Source of the DNA: Macrophomina tecta
Lineage: Eukaryota > Ascomycota > Dothideomycetes > Botryosphaeriales > Botryosphaeriaceae
DNA length: 64,000 nucleotides
Reading direction: 5' to 3'
Assembly: GCA_024180945.1 (NCBI GenBank)
Contig: JAKSGN010000021.1
Span: 1,302,001 to 1,366,000, forward strand
Below the pieces are notes generated by a model, which was given only the letters and a program-made list of their open reading frames with translations, was not told where the DNA came from and searched no databases. Made by a program: the position numbers and the translations under genes. Every line of letters begins with the position of its first letter. Positions within the stretch are counted from its first letter, which is position 1. Shown in pieces: positions 57,098 to 64,000 of the stretch.

Positions 57098-59673
57098 TAT
57101 GGTGACTGATTGATCAGGGTGGCTATGATGTGCAGGCTCAACCCGACCAAGTGAGGTCCTTGCTGTGGGTAATGTACGACTGGGCTCCTACCGTGTTAGC
57201 TCCAGGCTAGAAATTGGCAGGATGATGCGACATTTCGTACGTCAGTGGAACCCGTCGCAAGAGAATTGCGTTGGAGGCCGATTTGATATTGGGAGAAGCT
57301 TCAGCACGATGAGATATTTGGTATTGAAATGTCGCTAACGGTTCGCCAAGCGACAAGAAGTTTGAGGGTTGGGGGCTTGACTTCGGGAGACAGCATTGGC
57401 GAAGGCCCGAGCCGTTTTAGCGCAACTGCGGGTATGATGTAACAGGGTGCTCCGAGGGCAGGGGTGCTGATTGTAGCGGGACTGATTCCGCGGTTGTAAA
57501 GACTCAAGCCTGATGACGAGCGTTGTTAACTAGCTATCCAGGGTTGGCTTAGGCCCCTGAGGTGACGACGCTCGTGATGCAGGAAATATAGAGGAGCTGG
57601 GACTTTGATCTACTTAAAAAGCGGGCTGTCGGACAGCAAACTCAACGAAGAATAAACGCCGCTGGCTAGACGCAGGCAAAAGGTGGCAGGAAGAGAAGCT
57701 CATAAGCGAGGGGGCTGTGGCGCGCTGGCGCGGGGAAGGACAGAGCTACTAGTTTGCTGACGGAGAGGAGCTTGTTTGGTCCTGGGCTCGCTTGGACGGA
57801 CAGTACACGGATATCCAAGCCGCAAACCGTGGCGGTCGAACAAAGTGCAGCGAATGGAAGAAAAGCAGAATGATGCTATATTTGGCAGTTGAAGTCCTTT
57901 CCGACAGCGATGGATTTCGTAGAAAGACAAATTCTAAGAGCAAGATAGGATTTGGGTGTTGCCGCATGGGCAGAACAGGAATGCGAGTCCTGCGGCCGCG
58001 ACCAGGATGCGGGCACTAGGTGGGCGGCAGCGTGCAATGCGGCCCGCAGTACGCCCGATCTCCTTATGATCTTCTGATTCCAGCGCCCCACAGGACTGAC
58101 GCCAAAGCATTTTTGACTGCCACGGGCGAGATTGCTCGCTGTTCTCCGGTGGGGTCGAGCTCGTCCACCAGACGCCGCCTTGCGTCATACTGCGTCACCT
58201 TGCATAATCCAAGACATAGCCTCGCCGATATTTTCCCCATCCGTCTTTTGCCATTTATGAAGGAATCAGCGCTTCTGCCACTTTCGTGCTACGCCATATT
58301 TGATTGCTGCAGCCGGGAGGCTTCCTTATCTTTTTGAGGACTAGGAGATCCACTGTGTGAAAACACCACCACTTTCACAGCATCCGCCGCCAACAGATGC
58401 TAAGACATAGTTTGGTAGCATGTCGTTCGCATGCTTCTGCCTAACGCAAAAGAGGGCATTCCTCACTATCAATCAATTTTAGTTCACGTGTCTGAGAAGT
58501 TCGGGCTTTATTCTCGTTTCATGTCGGTTTACAAGACCCAAACTTCCCACCACGCGTCCACTACGAGATCAATCTTGTTGGATATTGTGGTGATTCTATC
58601 AATTGATAATGAGTGGCATGAGGACTGAGAGGGCAGCTCAGGAGAGGCCTTATGCGTCCTCGTAAATGACTAAGCTAAGGTGTATCATACAAGCACGTCA
58701 TATTCCAATAAATCTGCTCGAGCATTTTCACACCAAGCGATTGCTCTTCATCGACTCAGACCGGTACATCGGGTACAGGAAAGCCGCCTGCTACTGCTGG
58801 CTGCTTTACGTACGAAATCATCCGAGCTGTTTTGTCGAACCTGCATCACACCAGAAGATGTAGTTACCTGAACTGGCACCCCCCCCCCCCAAATCTAGAT
58901 CTCGAAGACAGGGAGAAATGGTGAACTCATCAGTGAAGCGAGAAGGAATATTCCTGCGCGGTTTAGATAGCAGGGAGAAGGAATTAGGCCAAAGGTGTCC
59001 GTACAACAGCAAAAATTCTCTTGCTCCCCCCAATATAATCAACGAAACGTTTTTGCGGTTTTCTGGACAGCAACTAAGGGGATTTATGCCAGAGGTGCCC
59101 GGACTACCGTGGAAAATTTCCCGCTCCCACCGGAATTCTGAGCGAGTACGAAATGTTTCTGCGGTTGTGGATAGCGATGAGAAGAGCCCAAACGAGAAGG
59201 TTCCACAATTCTGCTGAAATATTCATATCTCATTATATAGTGATGGATCCTCTCAAGATACTCCGCCTAAAGCTAATCTTTTGTGGCCTGATCAACTGAA
59301 AGTACAGTACCTCGCATTTAGCCCAGTACGCACAGATGCCCGGCTCCCAGGAAGGGAGGTTATTATTTAATTTTTATAGGTTTATCATCCTTACTAATAA
59401 TAGTGCATGAATGCAGGAAAAGTATGGTAATGCGTGGTCTAGAATCAAAACGCCAATGTTTACAAATTCTCTTTGGAACTAACATTTCCCTGAGGATACT
59501 TTGAGCTCAAACATGACAGACGCCTTAGAACTGGAATTTGCCGTCTTGTATAGCCATTCGTGTGCTCCAGTGTTCCCCTTTGAGACTAGTAGATCCACTT
59601 AATATCTTAAATGGCCGTTGTGCGCTCCGTTAGCTCCTGCACCTTTATGACTGTCAACATGGCTATGCCTTCC
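57098..59673. other. Long intergenic stretch, including the bZIP promoter
   Basis: No gene is supported. Frames near 57.7-58.3 kb occur on both strands without domains. A C run lies near 58,880. Confidence 0.4.
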
Positions 59674-60412
59674 TTAGCTGTAGCGTCCATGTGGATCCAT
59701 GCCGCGCTCAGGCTCTTGGTGTGTTCCTTTTGAGCTTTCGTAGTCACCTGCAGATCTCTTGCGGTGGCGGTCTCGGACTTCATGAAAGGTTGCTGTGATT
59801 GCGTGAAGAAGGCTATGCAGTTGTAAGTGCGTGTACATCGAGGATCATCTAAGGCATCAAACTCCAAAGGAAAATTTAAATAGCTTACGTGCTAACAATT
59901 GCCAGGATAAACGTGCCCCAAGGCAGGTTGCAGCTGTCATCCTTGCTTCTCGTCCTTCCATTACCGGTAGTCATTCTGTCGTTGTCTATAGAGTTGTAGC
60001 AATGCCGTGGGCCAGCACTGCCTCCACTCGGGCGTGTTAAGACCGCGACGGCAATAAATGCGCCAACAAAGAGAAGATCGAAGAGGACCCAGAGCCAGCG
60101 GAGCCATTTGGAGCCACGACCTCGAAGGAGGAAAGATAGGAGCATAGAGATGAGAGTGTATAGCACTGCAGCTGCAAGTATTCCTTCGACGACACCATAT
60201 GAGTGATTAATACCATGGCGTTGTTTGATTGTATTCACAAGGCGGTACACCTTGTACACTCGTTGGGAGAAGATTCCGAGAGAGATCACCGAAGAGAGGA
60301 ATTGAAGGACGTGCGTGAAACGAAGGAACCAGCGGTAGAAAGCGGACTGCTTCAGCGTCTCAGGAACACAACGAGTAAGTAAGCCAGTCTGGTCATTGCT
60401 GTTTCGAACCAT
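59674..60412 (-). CDS. MARVEL-like four-helix membrane protein
   Basis: Exon 1 (60412-59889) and exon 2 (59812-59674) give 220 aa. The join (GTAAGC..CATAG) continues helix 4 from FILAIVST into LLHAITATFHEVRDRHRKR; reading through without splicing stops at once. Four hydrophobic helices lie at about 31-49, 73-96, 105-125 and 164-184, with a Cys-containing loop (RHCYN...DDSCNLPWG) between helices 3 and 4, as in fungal MARVEL-domain proteins. Such proteins sit in the plasma membrane or secretory membranes. The C-terminal tail is charged and cytoplasmic. No specific function can be read. Confidence 0.75.
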
Positions 60413-61013
60413 CTTAATGGATTTTAAAAGTGCTGAAGGAGCGAAATTGGTTCTTCTTCGTTGGATGTGCTTGTCCTTTTATCTGACGTTCTTGTTACGA
60501 ATTCGGCTTCGTCATCATGACCGCGCATGACGCTTGCAAAACAGGTTTTCTAGTTAATTAGGACTGGTGCACTTTGGATGGTTGCGACTCCTTTACAACT
60601 CGTACCAGATTATGGCGTACAAGAAGATGGTCAAGAAAATAAAATCGTTCTTATGAACTGAGGTAAAGAGAGAAATTCACCCGTTTAAAGAGGTGTTCAT
60701 AGCAACAGATGTGGGGCACAGACACCTGCTGCAAAATGCACTCAAAAACCTTAACTATGCTAGGAGTTGACGTAATTCTCTGTTAGTTTAAGTAAGATCT
60801 GAGAGCTTTCGCACCCGAAATCGATAACAGCCTTTATTGAGAGGGAGCTCTTGCCTAAGATCAACCGTGCTATGCGGTAGATAAACGTGGCGATGATGAG
60901 ATTCACGAACCAAAGTTTCGCTACTGTTTCATCGTAAAAGTCTCAGGCTATTGCACCAGGGGCATTTTGTATGATTTAATGTAAGAGAAGTTCTGGCGCT
61001 TGGGATTACTTAT
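60413..61013. other. Promoter-side stretch of the MARVEL gene
   Basis: Nothing recognisable apart from weak similarity, near the right edge, to the left flank of repeat C copy 2. Confidence 0.35.
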
Positions 61014-61273
61014 TGTCAACCAGCATCACCTAATGTTGTTGCTTATTCACCGTTGTTTATTTGCTTATTCTCATCAAACACGGCTCTTACAGTCTCAGCA
61101 TTACCCCCCTGCACATAAGCAATTATGCGCCTCACATTCGTTACAAAACTACACTGCCTCATTGAATGGACACGTTGCTATTCAGCAATATGGGTATTTA
61201 GTTAGCATCAGTAGCACCATTCAATGGAGCAGCGGCATCTTCATCATTGATAACCGTTCACCCCAATCCAACA
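61014..61273 (-). repeat. Dispersed repeat C, copy 3 (LTR-like)
   Basis: It runs TGTCAACCAGC to CCAATCCAACA on the plus strand. Its left half matches copy 2 almost base for base. No target duplication is seen. Confidence 0.7.
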
Positions 61274-61684
61274 GATAGTTTCTTCTCTTATTCTCCCTAA
61301 CTGACTGTCTTGGTAGTTTCGCGTGTTTAATGAGCATAAGTGAACAAAATGTCAACCAGAATCCCCCTGTTTTTCATGCAGCATTCTTTATCCACCACAC
61401 TCTCTCAAAGATTCTAGAGGAGATGAGGATGGCATCACTTTGCAAATGTTTATGCCCGATACTCTCGGATATCACCTCCTCGGTCATTCCCAACTCCTCT
61501 GCTATATTGCTTCAGATTCATGCATTTAAATACAATCGTTCTCCTTCGGTCAGAAGGATAGGCAGAAATCAATTCTTTCTCTTCTGACCTCACTCTCATT
61601 TAGTTTCGGGAACCTGGGGCCCAAAAGATATTGAAACAAAACCATGATGATAACAAATAACAATGAGCAATGCTGAAGGAGAGA
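61274..61684. other. Stretch downstream of the HisKA-REC gene
   Basis: No gene is supported. Confidence 0.35.
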
Positions 61685-62682
61685 TTAATTTTCAAAGGTA
61701 CACCATTTACCCAAGACAGCCCCTAGGAATGTGGCCTTTATCGGTTTGAATAGAACGTCATCCGCGCCTGCCCTAAGACATTTATCCACATCATCAGAGA
61801 TAGCTGAAGCTGTCATAGCAATAATGGGCAACTCCAGTAGCCATGTCATATCTCTGAAAGGGGGCTGCGTCCGAATTGCTCGTATTGCCTGAATGCCATC
61901 AAGAACTGGCATGTAGACATCCATGAGTATAATTCCAGGCCTTTTCATGCTTCCAGAGTCACAGCGGTGAATGTATTCGAGAGCCTCTTTACCGTTCGAT
62001 AGTACATGGACTGAATATCCCTCTTTCGATACGAGCCGCAGAAGTACCTGTCGACTAACGACACTGTTATGTGTAAGCATATAATAGAGAATGTACTCCA
62101 AACCCTAATTTTCTGGGAGCGTACTTATCATCAACAACTAGCACGAGTATATCTGCTTTCTGCGTCTCGTTTAAGCCTTCGGAGTTTTGAATACTCCCTA
62201 GCTCCTTCTGTGTGTTCTGGTAGCGATGAACTCTGGGGGACGCCCTTAGGCCAGGCGCAGAATAGTATTTGATTTCTCCTATAGACCGGTTAGCTGGGAA
62301 TATGACCTTTTGGATATGAATTGTTCCTATTACCGGCTTCCCCATAACATGTAGTCGCTAATCTCTCTTCGTCAAGAGCTTCGGGTCTCGTAGCGTCGGA
62401 CAGCCCCGGGAGATCACTAGCAATGGCTACAGCCTCGGTCGCATAGGAGTAAATAATCTGCAGGAATTCGAGCTGCTTCGGTTGTGGTCGCATATCGAGG
62501 AGATGCTCGGTTAGCCCGACGATACCAATCAATGGTGTTCGCAATGCATGGGAAGCCTACTAAATATTAGATTTTGATGTTATAGGCTTAATTTTTTTTT
62601 TTTTTATACGTACCTTCGATGCCGGCTCGCTCGTTTTCTTGTTGCTTAGTCCTTCTATCTTTGGATCATTGTCGTGTTCCAT
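61685..62682 (-). CDS. Compact HisKA-REC two-component protein without an ATPase domain
   Basis: Four minus-strand exons (62682-62614, 62556-62334, 62293-62125, 62063-61685) give 279 aa. Donors are GTACGT, GTAATA and GTACGC; the 40-nt intron 2 is the weakest. Residues 24-70 are a histidine-kinase dimerisation helix pair with the phospho-acceptor H26 in SHALRTPLIG. Residues 145-275 are a complete receiver: D152/D153 in LVLVVDDN, phospho-acceptor D202 in ILMDVYMP, T238 in AMTAS and K260 in LFKPI. The roughly 75 residues between them carry no N, G1 or G2 box, so the HATPase_c catalytic domain is absent, and there is no sensor region. Group hybrid kinases of ascomycetes have both. It may be a deletion derivative working as a phosphorelay partner, or a relic whose frame happens to survive. 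Confidence 0.6.
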
Positions 62683-63087
62683 TCTGGTTTCTAACGTACA
62701 CCCCTTGTAGCCTGAACGGACGGAAGGCGCCAGGAATCGTTTCCCTTGAGTTGAGACTCTAAGCGCGGTTCTTGTACTCCCAAAGGACTCCGATGTTTAT
62801 AGCTAGTATTTCTATTTCTTTGGGAACGAGCGTATGCGAGAAGGGGTATGGAAAAGATCCTACGAGACTCATGAGGTGCCACAAGCTTCGCATACTTGAG
62901 GATTTACGTCAACGTGCACTAATATATGCGAATGATTAAATCCTTTCTTTGTATTGAGTATTTGACTCTAAAGATTGAATCGTTATCGGAGTGGACAAAG
63001 CGAGGCACGACCGCATTGAAGTTAGTGACACACTGACAACCTTTTTGATGAAAATATGACTCTATTTGTTTCGGGGGCAATATATGA

Positions 63088-63235
63088 TGTTGAAATTTTG
63101 GCGAGCGGTTATCAATGCTGAGATGCCGCTGCATCATTAAATAATACTACTGATGAAAACTAAATGCCAATAATAAGCATAAGCAAACAAAACCATGATA
63201 TAGTCACCAATAAACATGGGTGATGCTGGTTGATA
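63088..63235 (+). repeat. Dispersed repeat C, copy 4 (internally deleted)
   Basis: It begins TGTTGAAATTTTGG, contains GCCGCTGCATCATTAAAT and ends GATGCTGGTTGATA, where intact copies have TTGACA, so the terminal CA is now TA. Confidence 0.6.
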
Positions 63236-63374
63236 GATTACGTCATAATAAGGTCCCAGACTGAATGCATTGCCGCAAACCGGTAATTTCGCGTTTCAAA
63301 TCAAGATGTGAGTCTAAGCTGGCCGCAAACAGTTAAAAACCTATATACGTCGCTCTCTAACGCACGACAATCAT

Positions 63375-63425
63375 ACTTGATGAATTTGCGCTTAATCGAT
63401 CGAATCGATGAATGAGTTGAGTTGA
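63375..63425 (-). repeat. Dispersed repeat D, copy 5 (end fragment)
   Basis: TTGCGCTTAATCGATCGAAT and CGATGAATGAG match the far end of copies 1 and 4 on the minus strand. Confidence 0.45.
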
Positions 63426-64000
63426 GTTGAGCTGAATTCATTTGTCCTGACCCATCGCGCTAAGCGAGATGCAAGCTCCAGACTATTAAAATGTTCCTCT
63501 AGTAATACATTTGTGCGCGTCAAATTGGGAGAGTAATTAGGCAGTTAGGAGGGCGGGCAGTAAGGATTATAGGGATGTAGCGGAGTTCTACTCCGTGTGC
63601 TCGTCATTGTTAATAAACAGCTATGATTCCTTGGCGAACTTGAGCACAGCTTATATCTGTGTCGCATATGTCTTCCATTTCGGATCCTTCTTTTGAGTCG
63701 GATTGGTATTTCTCGGAGGTTCCCACCTAGCAGAGCCGATGGCTACTCTCTATAACTTCGCTGTTTTCGTACATTCTTCAGTCTTCTTATAGTAGTGGCC
63801 AGTCGAGAGAGACGGGTGAGACTGCCTCAGCTTCTCCGCATCCACCTTTCCCACTTTCGATCCGGCCCGTCCGTTTGCGGTGCTGGTTGAGCTAGTAGTG
63901 GCCAGTGCGTAAATGTGCGGGGGAGTTCGTCGTAAAGGTGGCGGACATGGGGTGTTAGCTGCGCTATATTAATGTTATGGAGGTGGTGACCCTTGCATAA

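Larger units (their letters stand above)
62683..64000. other. Right edge, repeats and no supported gene
   Basis: It contains repeat C copy 4 (63088-63235) and a repeat D end (63375-63425) followed by a short GAGTT tandem run (about 63412-63432). In the last 300 bases the 14-base AGTAGTGGCCAGT-type motif occurs twice. No domain is recognised. Confidence 0.4.

Noticed and set aside
59607..59867. Minus-strand 86-aa ORF as the last exon of the MARVEL gene in its own frame
   Set aside because: The correct splice phase reads a different frame (LLHAITATFHEVRD), which completes helix 4 and stops at 59674.
61685..62682. Histidine-kinase pseudogene with several frameshifts
   Set aside because: Each frame change coincides with GT..AG ends, and removing them restores VDDN exactly; I prefer the spliced model, though the 40-nt intron keeps doubt.
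1..64000. Starship captain (DUF3435 tyrosine recombinase), full retrotransposon or DNA transposase genes
   Set aside because: I looked for recombinase, reverse transcriptase, integrase and transposase motifs in the translated frames and saw none, so no complete mobile element is claimed.
1..64000. tRNA, 5S rRNA, CRISPR
   Set aside because: No TTCRANNC-type B box in a cloverleaf context, no 5S core and no spaced direct-repeat array was found; CRISPR is not expected in a fungus.

Overview
The window is nuclear DNA of a filamentous ascomycete (Pezizomycotina). Nearly every gene becomes continuous only after removing introns of 40-71 nt with GT..AG ends and CTAAC/CTGAC-like branch sites. The protein families are typical of these fungi (AA11 polysaccharide monooxygenase, DUF4470-MYND, DUF7924, DUF3723, OTT_1508-like deaminase, Atf-type bZIP), and dispersed repeats carry the C-to-T/G-to-A changes expected of repeat-induced point mutation (RIP). 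The species cannot be told from the sequence. All exon joins, alignments and counts here were made by eye.

Layout, left to right: an unidentified decayed ORF pair and a MITE-like inverted-repeat element (1.7-3.3 kb); an OTT_1508-like deaminase (4.0-6.0 kb); six gene-poor kilobases with a possible small Cys-rich gene and several LTR relics; a secreted AA11 monooxygenase (12.0-13.2 kb); a 48-bp perfect palindrome (14.0 kb); a DUF4470/MYND protein (14.4-18.4 kb); a coiled-coil protein (20.0-21.8 kb); a DUF7924 nuclease-like protein (23.9-25.6 kb, minus); an unrecognised three-exon gene (28.6-29.6 kb); an ankyrin fragment next to LTR-like repeats (31 kb); a pseudokinase (33.7-34.9 kb); an AT-rich block with a 17-bp tandem repeat (35.2-36.0 kb); an intact DUF3723 gene (36.4-39.0 kb); a DEDDh exonuclease (41.0-42.4 kb); a conserved fungal protein (45.0-46.1 kb); a second DUF3723 copy full of stops (46.8-49.4 kb); a frameshifted C2H2 gene (51.9-52.4 kb); a clean solo LTR (52.7-53.2 kb); a bZIP factor (56.3-57.1 kb, minus); a four-helix MARVEL-like membrane protein (59.7-60.4 kb, minus); and a compact HisKA-REC protein with no ATPase domain (61.7-62.7 kb, minus).

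The low gene density, six or more repeat families, four solo LTRs with recognisable target duplications, gene relics and two DUF3723 copies point to an accessory, transposon-rich region. DUF3723 genes are recurrent cargo of Starship giant transposons, but I found no DUF3435 tyrosine-recombinase captain and no element edges, so membership in a Starship is only a hypothesis. No tRNA, rRNA or CRISPR was found. The genes do not form an obvious pathway. The theme that stands out is several nucleic-acid-acting folds (deaminase, PD-(D/E)XK-like DUF7924, DEDDh exonuclease, and ParB-like motifs in DUF3723) lying among RIP-damaged repeats.
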